This document shows, in pieces, positions 25,657 through 33,964 of a stretch of DNA of 64,000 nucleotides; position 1 is the first letter of the stretch; the number at the start of each line of letters is the position of its first letter. The notes below the pieces were generated by a model, which searched no databases, was not told the DNA's origin, and saw only the letters and a list, made by a program, of their open reading frames with translations. A program made the translations under genes and the position numbers. Source of the DNA: Methylobacterium sp. E-005 (GTDB lineage Bacteria > Pseudomonadota > Alphaproteobacteria > Rhizobiales > Beijerinckiaceae); the NCBI RefSeq assembly GCF_022829725.1, contig NZ_JAKSYG010000256.1, positions 1 through 64,000 on the forward strand, given 5' to 3'.

Positions 25657-26220
25657 TCACGAGACTCGGGTCCAGGCCGCCACGACCGGATCGGGCGCCG
25701 GTGGCTGCAGGTCGATCAGCAGGCAGGTGGTGCTTGCCGTGGCGCAGGGTCGTCCTGCCCCGTCGGAGAGCCGAGCCTCGGCCACCGCCTGCCGGCGTTC
25801 GGCATGGACGATCTCTCCCACCGCTGTGAGCGACCCGGACGCGGCCGTGACCGCGCGCAGGTCGTTCACCGTGATCTCCAGCGTGGTGTCGCCCCGGCCC
25901 AGGGGCAGCGTCGCATGCACGGCGCAACCCATCACGCTGTCGGGGAGCGACGCGAGCGCGCCGCCGTGGACGGAGCCCAGCGGGTTGCAGAGGTACGCGC
26001 CCGGCCCCCTCCGCATCGTCACCCGGCCGGGCTCGGCCGAGACGAGATCGATGCCGAGCAGGGCGATCAGCGGCGGAGGCGGAACCTCCCCCGCCATCAT
26101 CGCCCGCAGGAAGGCAAGGCCATCGAGGCCCTGGCCTGCCTTCGCCACGAGGGCACGGTCGGACCATTCCAAGACGCGGCGGCGGGACGATGCGGTATCG
26201 AGCGCGGCATCAGTGGGCAT
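25657..26220 (-). CDS. PaaI-type hotdog-fold thioesterase
   Basis: 187 aa, paralogous to the protein at 12246-12833: both have LRAMxAGExxPPPxxALLGI before the hotdog core. The core here is NPLGSVHGGALASLPDSVMG with the VHGG loop; the catalytic acid helix reads PDSV instead of FDLA. It is inside an operon, overlapping the DHA2 transporter gene at its start (26210-26220) and abutting the MATE gene with a GTGA junction. A thioesterase between two drug transporters is unusual; it may hydrolyse a CoA-activated xenobiotic or acyl chain before export. Confidence 0.8.
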   Translation of the reverse strand: MPTDAALDTASSRRRVLEWSDRALVAKAGQGLDGLAFLRAMMAGEVPPPPLIALLGIDLVSAEPGRVTMRRGPGAYLCNPLGSVHGGALASLPDSVMGCAVHATLPLGRGDTTLEITVNDLRAVTAASGSLTAVGEIVHAERRQAVAEARLSDGAGRPCATASTTCLLIDLQPPAPDPVVAAWTRVS

Positions 26221-27781
26221 CGACGACGGGTCCTTTCGGCGGTCCGACCCTGCGCATCAGCGGCACCAGGGCGGTGGCGAGGGCGAAGCAGCCGGTGATG
26301 ACCACGAAGGCATCGGCATAGGTCATCGTCTGAGCCTCGCGGTACGTCAGCGACCACAGCTGGCGCAGGGCTGCGGCGTGCCCGTGGGCCGGGTCCCCGG
26401 CGAAGCCGTTCGCCATCCGCGCCTCCATGCCGTGCAGGCTCGTGAGCATCGCCGGGTTCGTCGGGTTGAGGTGCTCGGCGAGGCGCAGGAAGCGCAGGTT
26501 GGTGCGGTCGTTGAGGATCGTCGCGCAGGCCGCGATGCCGATGGCGCCGCCGAGGTTGCGCATCAGGTTGAACAGGCCGGAGGCGAGCTTCAGCTTCGCC
26601 GGGGCGAGGCCACCCAGGGTCAGCGTGACCGTCGGCGCCACGGCAAATTGCTGCGCGAAGCCCCGCATCGCCTGCGGCCAGAGCAACTCGCGCCAGCCCC
26701 ATTCATGGGTGATCGGCGTGAACGACCACATGCTCACCCCGAACAGGCCGAGCCCGAACATCATCAGCCAGCGCAGGTCCACGCGTCGGGCGAGGATCGC
26801 GTAGACCGGGATCGCCATCACCTGGAACACGCCGGTCGAGAACACCGCGAGCCCGATCTGCAGGGCCGAGAAGCCGCGCACCCGACCGAGGAACAGCGGC
26901 GTCAGGTAGATCGTGGCGAAGATGCCGATGCCGGTGACGAAGGAGAACAAGCAGCCCAGGGCGAAGTTGCGGCTCCTCAGGGCCGTCAGGTCGACGATCG
27001 GGTGGGCGTAGGTCAGGCTCCGCCAGAGGAAGCCGATGCCGGCAAGCCCCGAGACCCACGCCGTCGTGCGGACCGTGGCGTCCTCGGTCCAGTTCCAGCG
27101 GGGGCCTTCCTCCAGGGTGTATTCGAGGCAGCCGAGGAAGAGCGCCATCAGGACGATGCCGAGCCAGTCGGCGGTCTTGATGAGGGCTGGTTCGGGCTCG
27201 TCCACCTGCACCATCAGCGGCACGACGACGGCGACGAAGATCCCCGGCACGAGGTTCACGAAGAACAGCCAATGCCAGGAGTAATTGTCGGTGATCCAGC
27301 CGCCCACCGTCGGCCCCAGGGTCGGGGCCAGCGAGGAGAGCGCCCCGATGGTCGCGGCGGCCACCACCATCTTCTTGCCGGGGAAGAACGCGAAGGCCGT
27401 GGTGAACACGGTCGGGATCATCGAGCCGCCGAGGAAGCCCTGGAGCGCCCGGAAGGCGATCATGCTCTCGATGTCCCAGGCCCAGCCGCAGAGCAGGCTG
27501 GTGGCGGTGAAGCCCGCGGCCGAGACGCAGAACAGCCAGCGGGTCGACATCACCCGGGCGAGGAAGCCCGAAAGCGGGATCACGATAATCTCGGCGATCA
27601 GGTAGCTCGTCTGCACCCAGGCGACCTCGTCCGGGCTCGCCGAGAGCCCGCCACCGATCTCCTTCAGGGAGGCCGAGACGATCTGGATGTCCAAGAGGGC
27701 GATGAAGAAGCCGACGCACATCACCGCGAAGGCAAAGACCTTTCGACCCTCGCTCAGCTCCGTGCGGCCGGCGATGCTCAC
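26210..27781 (-). CDS. DHA2-family MFS drug efflux transporter (EmrB/QacA-like)
   Basis: 523 aa with about 14 membrane segments. TM1 is FAVMCVGFFIALLDIQIVSA with the DHA2 Asp; motif A-like RALQGFLGGSMIPTVFTT and motif C-like APTLGPTVGGWI are present. The GTG at 27781 overlaps the TGA of the HlyD gene (GTGA), which fixes the start and shows coupling. It works with the adaptor encoded just upstream, as EmrAB does, to push substrates across the envelope using the proton gradient. Substrate unknown. Confidence 0.92.
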   Translation of the reverse strand: MSIAGRTELSEGRKVFAFAVMCVGFFIALLDIQIVSASLKEIGGGLSASPDEVAWVQTSYLIAEIIVIPLSGFLARVMSTRWLFCVSAAGFTATSLLCGWAWDIESMIAFRALQGFLGGSMIPTVFTTAFAFFPGKKMVVAAATIGALSSLAPTLGPTVGGWITDNYSWHWLFFVNLVPGIFVAVVVPLMVQVDEPEPALIKTADWLGIVLMALFLGCLEYTLEEGPRWNWTEDATVRTTAWVSGLAGIGFLWRSLTYAHPIVDLTALRSRNFALGCLFSFVTGIGIFATIYLTPLFLGRVRGFSALQIGLAVFSTGVFQVMAIPVYAILARRVDLRWLMMFGLGLFGVSMWSFTPITHEWGWRELLWPQAMRGFAQQFAVAPTVTLTLGGLAPAKLKLASGLFNLMRNLGGAIGIAACATILNDRTNLRFLRLAEHLNPTNPAMLTSLHGMEARMANGFAGDPAHGHAAALRQLWSLTYREAQTMTYADAFVVITGCFALATALVPLMRRVGPPKGPVVDAH

Positions 27782-28941
27782 CGGCCGAGTGCCCCGACCA
27801 CGACCGCAGCAGCCGCGTCGGGGGTGCCGGACCGGGGTGATCCGCCCCGGCGGTCGACCGAGGCGGTCACCGACAGGCCGGGGCGCAGGCGGCCGAGGCG
27901 TCCCCCATCGCCGTCGAGGCGGATACGCACCGGCACCCGCTGGACGATCTTGGTGAAGTTGCCTGTGGCGTTCTCGGGCGGCAGGACGCTGAACTGCGCG
28001 CCGGTCGCCGGGGCGAGGCTTTCGACATGGCCGGTGAAGGTTTCGTCCGGTAGCACGTCCGCCACGATGCCGACGGTCTGGCCGGGACGCATATGCGCGA
28101 GCTGGCTCTCCTTGAAGTTCGCGTCGACCCAGAGGCCATCCGCCGGCACGAGGGCGATGAGCCCGGCGCCGGTCGTGGCGTAAGAGCCCGCTCGGGCGCT
28201 GCGGTTGCCCACCACGCCATCGGTCGGCGCGCGGATCTCGGTGTAGCCGAGGTTCAGCCGGGCGGCGTCGCGCTCGGCCACGGCCTGCGCCCGGGCTGCG
28301 TCGGCCTGCCGGCTCTGCGTGTCGATGACGGCGATCCGTCGCTCGGCGGCATCGAGGCTGGCCCGAGCCTTGGCGACGGCGGAAATAGCCTTCTTGTCGT
28401 CGGCATCCGCCTGCTGGAAGCGCTGCTCGGATGCGTAGCTCTTGGCCGAAAGCTCGCGATAGCGGTCGACGTCGAAGCGGGTGCGAGCCGCCTCGGCCTC
28501 TGCCCCCGCGAGTTCGGCACGGTTCTGCGCGATGACCGCCTCCTGCAGACGCCTTGTGGCGGCGAGGTTGAGGAGCGTGGCGTCCTGACCCGCCACCGAC
28601 GCCTCCGCCTTCGCCAGGGCCGCGCGGTAATCCCTGTCGTCGAGGCGGATGAGAAGGTCTCCGGCGGTGACGCGCTGGTTGTCCCTCACCAGCACCTCGG
28701 CCACGAGGCCCGGGACACGGGAGGCGATCACCGTCACGTCGCCGCCGACATAGGCGTCGTCGGTGCTTTCGATGAATCGGCCGGTTTCCCACCAGAAACG
28801 GCCGTAGAATCCACCCCCGGCCAGGGCCAGAAGCGCGATCCCGCAGAACGCTGCCCGCTTGCGGGACAGGCGCCTCGGTGCCACGAGTTTCTCCTGGCCA
28901 TCGCCCTTCACGAACGCATCGGCTGTCGCGGCGTCGCCCAT
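27778..28941 (-). CDS. HlyD/EmrA-family periplasmic adaptor
   Basis: 387 aa. One N-terminal membrane helix (AAFCGIALLALAGGGFYG, about 30-48), then STDDAYVGGDVTVIASRVPG, the biotinyl-lipoyl motif found in EmrA. A coiled-coil hairpin (about 105-215, rich in Ala, Glu and Arg) is followed by LNLGYTEIRAPTDGVVGNRS and VDANFKESQLAHMRPGQTV, diagnostic for the EmrA group. It links the DHA2 transporter to an outer-membrane channel. The start at 28941 is 17 bp after the HxlR stop, making it the second gene of the operon. Confidence 0.9.
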   Translation of the reverse strand: MGDAATADAFVKGDGQEKLVAPRRLSRKRAAFCGIALLALAGGGFYGRFWWETGRFIESTDDAYVGGDVTVIASRVPGLVAEVLVRDNQRVTAGDLLIRLDDRDYRAALAKAEASVAGQDATLLNLAATRRLQEAVIAQNRAELAGAEAEAARTRFDVDRYRELSAKSYASEQRFQQADADDKKAISAVAKARASLDAAERRIAVIDTQSRQADAARAQAVAERDAARLNLGYTEIRAPTDGVVGNRSARAGSYATTGAGLIALVPADGLWVDANFKESQLAHMRPGQTVGIVADVLPDETFTGHVESLAPATGAQFSVLPPENATGNFTKIVQRVPVRIRLDGDGGRLGRLRPGLSVTASVDRRGGSPRSGTPDAAAAVVVGALGR

Positions 28942-28958
28942 CCCCGTAGCTCCCGCTG

Positions 28959-29444
28959 TCAGATCGTGGTGTTGGGCTCGAAACGACGCCGCAGCCTGTC
29001 GCTGGCGGCCGGGCCCGCCGCCACGCGCACACCCTCTTCGAGGGGGCGGCCGGTCCGCCGGTCCACCACGACGGGATCGACGGGCAGGCCGGTGGCCGGA
29101 TCGGTCAGGATCACGCTCTCGCCTTCGGGGGCGAGGTGGCGGTTGCCCCAGGCGAACAGGGTCCAGAGCACCGGCCGGAAATCGCGGCCCTTCTCGGTCA
29201 GGACGTATTCGTACCGGGCCGGCCGCTCCTGATAGGGCCGCCGCTCCAAAAGACCCGCTTCGCACAGGGCCTTGAGCCGGCGGGTCAGCATGTTCGGCGC
29301 GATCCCGAGGCTCTGCGCGAATTGGTCGAACCGGGTCAGCCCGTAGAAGGCGTCCCGGAGGATGAGAATGCTCCACCACTCGCCGACCCGGTCCAGGGAT
29401 CGGGCGACGGGACAGGGCATCTGATCGAAGGGCGTGCGTTGCAT
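28959..29444 (-). CDS. HxlR family transcriptional regulator
   Basis: 161 aa. CPVARSLDRVGEWWSILILR through FDQFAQSLGIAPNMLTRRLK and the wing YQERPARYEYVLTEKGRDF are classic HxlR. The Cys at residue 11 (MPCPV) is at the position used by redox- and aldehyde-sensing HxlR proteins. It is first gene of the operon HxlR-HlyD-DHA2-hotdog-MATE; autoregulation through the inverted repeat at 29462-29484 would set expression of all five. Confidence 0.9.
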   Translation of the reverse strand: MQRTPFDQMPCPVARSLDRVGEWWSILILRDAFYGLTRFDQFAQSLGIAPNMLTRRLKALCEAGLLERRPYQERPARYEYVLTEKGRDFRPVLWTLFAWGNRHLAPEGESVILTDPATGLPVDPVVVDRRTGRPLEEGVRVAAGPAASDRLRRRFEPNTTI

Positions 29445-29461
29445 CGGCCCAACATGGCCGA

Positions 29462-29484
29462 GTCACTTTCATTATGCAAGTTAC
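29462..29484. promoter_or_regulatory. Candidate HxlR operator
   Basis: GTCACTT-N9-AAGTTAC, an inverted repeat with 6 of 7 matching arm positions, 18 bp upstream of the HxlR ATG. ACTT/AAGT arms are common in HxlR sites. It is in an AT-rich stretch suited to a promoter. Confidence 0.55.
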
Positions 29485-29791
29485 TAAAGGTTAGAGGACG
29501 GGACGCCCTGGTTCATTGTCATCCGAATGCGCGCCGCCGCTCTCTGGCGTGGAACCGAGCGACGATCGGGACCATCCTGTTCCGCATCGCTGCCGGACGG
29601 TGGCGGCGCAGACGTCGAAGCGCGCGAGTGATCCGTTCTTCGCCTGCACGATCAATCGTAGGAAGGCTTTGGTAGTGCGCGCGAAAGGCTGCTCGATCCC
29701 TCCTGACCTGCAGCGAGCTCCGTCGTTCAATCCAAGGGTTCTCTTTGGCAGCTCTTTCGGTGGTCTGTCAGCGATTGGAATGGCTGCGCGC
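29485..29791. other. Intergenic, no gene seen
   Basis: No coherent coding or RNA signal. AGCGATTGGAATGGCTGCG near 29770-29788 matches a segment near 36573 (AGCGATTGGAACGGCTGCG) apart from one base, another copy of the dispersed intergenic repeat. Confidence 0.35.
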
Positions 29792-30769
29792 CTAGAGCCG
29801 GCTCCCGGGCGCCGCATGTAGGCGCCTATACTCGGCGGGCGTCGTACCGACCCGCCGCATGAAGGCGCGCCTGAGCGTGTCGACGTCCCGGAAGCCACAG
29901 GCGCCCGCGACCTGCTTCAAAGCAACGTCGCCCGTTTCCAGGAGGCGGCGCACCGCCTCAATCCGCACGGTCTCGACGTAAGCCGCCGGAGTCATGCCGG
30001 TCTCGGCACGGAACACGCGCGCGAAGTGACGGGGGCTCATGCCGGTCCGGCTGGCCAGCCGCTCGACACCATGATCCTCAGCGGGATGCGCGGCCACCCA
30101 GCGTTGGGCTTCCTGCAACGCCGAGCGGCCAGACGACGCGCTCACGCCGCGACGGCTGAACTGCATCTGGCCGCCGCCGCGCTTGAAGAACATGACGAGC
30201 TGCGCCGCCACCCGCCGGGCGATCTCGGCCCCGAGGTCCTCCTCCACGAGCGCCAGGGCGAGATCGAGCCCGGCCGTGACGCCGGCCGCCGTCCGAAGCG
30301 GGCCGTCGAACAGGCAGATAGCGTCCACCTCGACTCGCGCCGCCGGGAAGCGTGCGGCCAGCCTCTCCGCGACCGCCCAGTGCGTTGTCACCCGCCGGCC
30401 GTCGAGAAGGCCGGCTTGCCCGAGCAGGAACGCTCCGCTGCAGACCGAGCCATAGCGCCGGCATCGCCCCGCCGCGTCCCGGAGCCACGCGAGCAGCTCG
30501 GGGGCGACCGCCGCCTCATGCATCCGGGGGGCGCCGGCCACGAGGAGCGTGTCGAAAGACGAGCTCGCCTCGGTTGGGGCGATGAGGTCCGGTAGGAGGC
30601 GCCGTCCCGAGGAGGTGGTGATCGGGCCCGGTGCCGACCCGACCACGGCGAGGGCATAGACCTCCCGGCCGCACTGGATATTGGCCTCGGCGAAGACGTC
30701 GAGCGGGCCGGCGACATCGAGGAGCTGAACGTCCGGCAGGGCAAGGAGGGCGACTGTTCGGGACGTCAT
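29792..30769 (-). CDS. GlxA family transcriptional regulator (DJ-1/PfpI plus AraC HTH)
   Basis: 325 aa. Residues 1-195 are a DJ-1/PfpI-type amidotransferase-like domain (VALLALPDVQLLDVAGPLDV, then YGSVCSGAFLLGQAGLLDGR with the nucleophile-position Cys and THW). Residues about 225-325 hold two AraC HTHs (LASRTGMSPRHFARVFRAET and ACGFRDVDTLRRAFMRRVG). Start at the ATG at 30769. It is divergent from the HD-domain gene, with a TTGGCA/TGCCAA inverted repeat (30799-30835) between, so it probably activates that gene. Ligand not predictable. Confidence 0.9.
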   Translation of the reverse strand: MTSRTVALLALPDVQLLDVAGPLDVFAEANIQCGREVYALAVVGSAPGPITTSSGRRLLPDLIAPTEASSSFDTLLVAGAPRMHEAAVAPELLAWLRDAAGRCRRYGSVCSGAFLLGQAGLLDGRRVTTHWAVAERLAARFPAARVEVDAICLFDGPLRTAAGVTAGLDLALALVEEDLGAEIARRVAAQLVMFFKRGGGQMQFSRRGVSASSGRSALQEAQRWVAAHPAEDHGVERLASRTGMSPRHFARVFRAETGMTPAAYVETVRIEAVRRLLETGDVALKQVAGACGFRDVDTLRRAFMRRVGTTPAEYRRLHAAPGSRL

Positions 30770-30885
30770 GAGAACCGGTGTCCGACGATGCACGCATGTT
30801 GGCAGAAATCGTCGGACTACGTCGATTGATGCCAAGCACCGTGTCTCCTAGCTCCGGAGGACAGGTAAAGCAAAGGAGCCCTTCC

Positions 30886-31563
30886 ATGAGCATCGACCAG
30901 GACGTCGCCATCCCCGACAGCAAGCTCGCCCGTGCGGTCACGGAGTTCGTCCGTGACACCGAGACCGAGCTGCTCTTCAATCATTCGAGCCGGGTCTACC
31001 AGTTCGGCGCCCTCGCGGGCGCCCACCGCGGCCTGAACTTCGATCGGGAGCTCCTCTACGCCGGCGCCATGTTCCACGACGTCGGCCTGATGCCCGGTCA
31101 CGGCAGCGCGGAGGAGCGGTTCGAGGTGGACGGCGCCAACGCGGCCCGCGACTTTCTCAAGACGCACGGCGTGCCCGAGGCGGACGTCTACACGGTCTGG
31201 ACCGCCATCGCGCTGCACACCACGCCCGGCATTCCCGTCCACATGCACCCGGTGGTGGCGCTCGTGACGGCCGGCGTCGAGATGGACGTGCTCGGCCTGA
31301 CGTACGGCGAGTACACGGACGCCGAGCGCGAGGCGGTCGTGTCAGCCTTTCCCCGCACCCCGGACTTCAAGGAGGACATCATCCAGGCCTTCTACGACGG
31401 CATCAAGCACAAGCCGAGCACCACCTTCGGCAACGTCAAGGCCAACGTGATCGCCGACAAGGAGCCGGGCTTCCGCAAGGGCAACTTCTGCAGCGTGATC
31501 CGCGCCTCGCGCTGGCCCGGCGGGACGCATGCACCGGGATGTGGCTGCGGCCACCATGACTGA
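30886..31563 (+). CDS. HD-domain metal-dependent hydrolase
   Basis: 225 aa. The HD motif is NHSSRVYQFGAL (first His), AGAMFHDVGLMPGH (His-Asp) and ALHTTPGIPVHMHPVVAL (further His/Asp ligands). The layout resembles cyanamide hydratase-like and related HD proteins, but that activity is only a possibility. The tail APGCGCGHHD is a Cys/His cluster that could bind an extra metal. AAAGGAG precedes the ATG at 30886. It is divergent from the GlxA-type regulator. Confidence 0.82.
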   Translation: MSIDQDVAIPDSKLARAVTEFVRDTETELLFNHSSRVYQFGALAGAHRGLNFDRELLYAGAMFHDVGLMPGHGSAEERFEVDGANAARDFLKTHGVPEADVYTVWTAIALHTTPGIPVHMHPVVALVTAGVEMDVLGLTYGEYTDAEREAVVSAFPRTPDFKEDIIQAFYDGIKHKPSTTFGNVKANVIADKEPGFRKGNFCSVIRASRWPGGTHAPGCGCGHHD

Positions 31564-31857
31564 GCGTCGCCGGCCGGCCCCCGGGATGGTGGCCGCCCCG
31601 TCGACCGGTCGAACCCGTGGATGGCCTGCCCGGGTGGGGATGACGACGGACGCCAGGACCGCCACGGTCGGGGTTGTCGCCCCCCCCTGAAATCGCAGCC
31701 GCCGGACATCGTCGGACCTGCCGACGCGTTCGCGCGGGCTCCCGGGTGAAGTCAGCGCGAGGGAACGGATCAGACCGCTTCTTCCCCGTGTGCGCTCCCC
31801 GCCTCCCGCCCCAAGTGAACCATGACCTCCCGCAGCCAACGATGGGCGGGATCACGG
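31564..31857. other. Intergenic, nothing recognised
   Basis: Between the convergent HD and LysR genes. GC-rich with no T-run terminator and no coherent short gene. Confidence 0.25.
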
Positions 31858-32714
31858 TCATAGGAAGCGTGCCACAGCATCGAGATGACGATCGTCCTCG
31901 GTCGGCACCGGCACGGGGCTCGTCGCCAAGCCGAGCTGGGCCGCGAAGGTCGTGGCCAGTTCGTCGGCCATCGTGGCGATCAGGGGCGCGGCTTGGACGT
32001 GGAACGGCACGGTGGCGAAGCGCGGCGTCGTCGCCGCCAGCCTCCGCGTCCGGCCCACCTTGGCGAGCGCCGTGTCGACCACCCCCGGGCCGACGCCGGT
32101 CAGGTATGTCAGGATGTGCGGGAACCGGACGAAGTCGTCGAGCGACAGCGGACCACTCACGCCGAGCAAGCGAGGATTGAACAGGCTCAGGAAGCCGAAG
32201 CGATAAAGCGGCCGGACCTTGTGGTGGACTTGGCCCTCGGAGATCATGCCGACGGCCACGTCGATCCTGTCGGCGTCGAGGTTCGCCAACACGCTCCCGT
32301 AATCGAGGCTGACCAGATGCAGGCGCCGGGCGCCTCGTGCGCGAGGAATGCGAGCAGGCGCGGGATGAGACGCACCTCGACGCTGCCGGGGATGGCGAGC
32401 GTGAAGGACCGCTCCACCGTCGCGGGGTCGAAATCGTCCTCCCGGAGGACGACGCCCTGGAACTGGCGCAGGGCGGCTCGGACCGGCTCGACGAGGGCGA
32501 GCGAGCGCGGAGTCGGGCGCATGCCGTCCGGCGTGCGGGTCAGGAGGTCATCGCCGAGGAGCTTGCGCAGGCGTGCCAGGCTGCTGCTCATGGCGGATTG
32601 CGTGATGCCGACCTTCACGGCGGCGCGCGTGACGCTGCTCTCGCTCAGGAGCGCATCCAGCGCCACGATGAGGTTCAGGTCGATGCCGGCGAGGTCACGG
32701 TGCTTGATCGTCAT
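31858..32714 (-). pseudogene. LysR family transcriptional regulator, one-base frameshift
   Basis: The first part, from the ATG at 32714, is a complete LysR DNA-binding domain (DLNLIVALDALLSESSVTRA, GITQSAMSSSLARLRKLLGD). It reads well to HEAPGA near 32330, after which the right sequence (RRLHLVSLDYGSVLANLDAD, then DVAVGMI) is in another frame to the stop at 31858. The join yields about 285 residues of a NodD-like LysR effector domain. A single-base loss or gain is enough; it could be a real lesion or a sequencing error. Divergent from the secreted protein at 32953, its probable target. Confidence 0.78.
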
Positions 32715-32952
32715 GGCTCGGCCCGCGCGTCATTCCCGACCAGATCCCCGACGGCCCGACGATGGAGGGTCCGGCAAGCGGAACCGTGTGGCGTCCCTGA
32801 CGGAATGAGATGACGACAGGGCTGAAGTCACCATACCATCATTCACGGCGTGGATGTTGGCTATCGATTGCATCTGTTTGATGAATACGACTGTGGGCTG
32901 CATCTTCCCCTCATCGAACGACGGGTTCCCGTCACACCGAGAGGATCGAACG

Positions 32953-33393
32953 ATGACCCACCGTACCATCACCGTCACCGCCGCCCTGACGATGACCGTT
33001 GTGGCCCTCCTGCCGGCCGCAGGGTCGGAGGCGACCCTTGGCACTGCCGCGCACGGCGCCTTCTCCGTCCCCGCTGTCATCGGCGCCGCCTACCACACGC
33101 CGGGTCTCGCGCTGAGCGCGGCCGACGTGCGTGCGCAGGGCGGTCTCCTCGTGCCGGCCCTCACGCGCTGGCAGGAGGCGCGGCCGGCCATCGCCTCCGT
33201 CGAGCCCTTCAAGGCGCCCGGCACCATCACCGTCGCCTACCGGAACCGGAACGTGGCGACGGATGCCGCGCAGGTCCTCAAGCAGGGAGGCTTCGCGACC
33301 GCGGGCGTCGTCCGGTGGCTGCCCGACGTGCCTGTCACGGTCGAGGCCAACACGGGCACGGTCAAGCTCGGGTCGCTTGAGCCCATGAACTGA
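32953..33393 (+). CDS. Secreted protein of unknown function with internal repeat
   Basis: 146 aa. Signal peptide THRTITVTAALTMTVVALLP with cleavage around AAGSEA. The mature part appears to hold two copies of an approximately 40-residue unit: AADVRAQGGLLVPALTRW ... GTITVAY and AAQVLKQGGFATAGVVRW ... GTVKLGS, sharing A-x-V-x2-QGG, then L/V-x-RW and GT-x-(T/K)-(V/L). GAGAGGATC precedes the ATG at 32953. It lies between a (frameshifted) LysR gene and a DUF302 gene. Family not recognised. Confidence 0.7.
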   Translation: MTHRTITVTAALTMTVVALLPAAGSEATLGTAAHGAFSVPAVIGAAYHTPGLALSAADVRAQGGLLVPALTRWQEARPAIASVEPFKAPGTITVAYRNRNVATDAAQVLKQGGFATAGVVRWLPDVPVTVEANTGTVKLGSLEPMN

Positions 33394-33452
33394 GCGGACA
33401 GCCGGAAAGGCCGAGGACTGGCAATCGCAGACTGCGCCGCAGGCCGCCCACT

Positions 33453-33467
33453 CTTCGAAATTCGAAG
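33453..33467. promoter_or_regulatory. 15-bp palindrome upstream of DUF302 gene
   Basis: CTTCGAAATTCGAAG, perfect 7-bp arms around one base, 9 bp before the ATG at 33476. So close to the start codon, it could be an operator or an mRNA hairpin at the ribosome site. Confidence 0.45.
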
Positions 33468-33475
33468 ATGAAATC

Positions 33476-33964
33476 ATGACCAGTCAGCTCACTTCGACCA
33501 CGGTCACGGTCGAGCATGTGACCCTTTCCTCGACCAAGTCCCTTGAAGCGGTCCAATCCGCTTTGGAGGCTTCGGTGCCCGCCATCGACCTCGATGACGC
33601 CAAGCTCCTGAAGGCCGGTGACGTGGACGAGGCGCGCGGTCTCCTCGAACGGCAGGCGCCGCTCTCGATCTTCGGATCCAGGGACCACGGCGACGTGCTG
33701 CTCACCGCCGGGTTGAGCCGCAAGGCCATCCAGTATGACATCGGCAACCCGCTGACGGCGGCATCGATGACCCGGCACAACGTTTCGGCCGCCTTATACG
33801 CGCCGATCCGGGTGCTCTTGCGCGAGGACGCCGCGGGTGGTGTCGCCTTCGGGTATGACCGCCCGGCCAGCACCTTCGGTCAATACAGTAATCCGCCGGT
33901 CGACGCCGTCGCCCGTAAACTGGATGGCCTGCTTCGGAGCGTCCTCGCCGCGGTCGCCGAATGA
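33476..33964 (+). CDS. DUF302 domain-containing protein
   Basis: 162 aa, the close paralogue of the protein at 9086-9577: both contain RQAPLSIFG-type, AIQYDIGNPLTA and LYAPIRVLL. No signal peptide, suggesting a cytosolic protein. It follows the secreted-protein gene by 82 bp on the same strand, with a 15-bp palindrome (CTTCGAA/TTCGAAG, 33453-33467) in the gap. Function unknown. Confidence 0.85.
   Translation: MTSQLTSTTVTVEHVTLSSTKSLEAVQSALEASVPAIDLDDAKLLKAGDVDEARGLLERQAPLSIFGSRDHGDVLLTAGLSRKAIQYDIGNPLTAASMTRHNVSAALYAPIRVLLREDAAGGVAFGYDRPASTFGQYSNPPVDAVARKLDGLLRSVLAAVAE

Noticed and set aside
25493..28183. 896-codon open frame on the plus strand
   Set aside because: Antisense to MATE, hotdog, DHA2 and HlyD genes, which form a coherent operon.
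29491..29898. 135-codon frame on the minus strand after the GlxA-type gene
   Set aside because: Overlaps the end of the GlxA-type gene out of frame; no domain, no ribosome site, repeat-like sequence.
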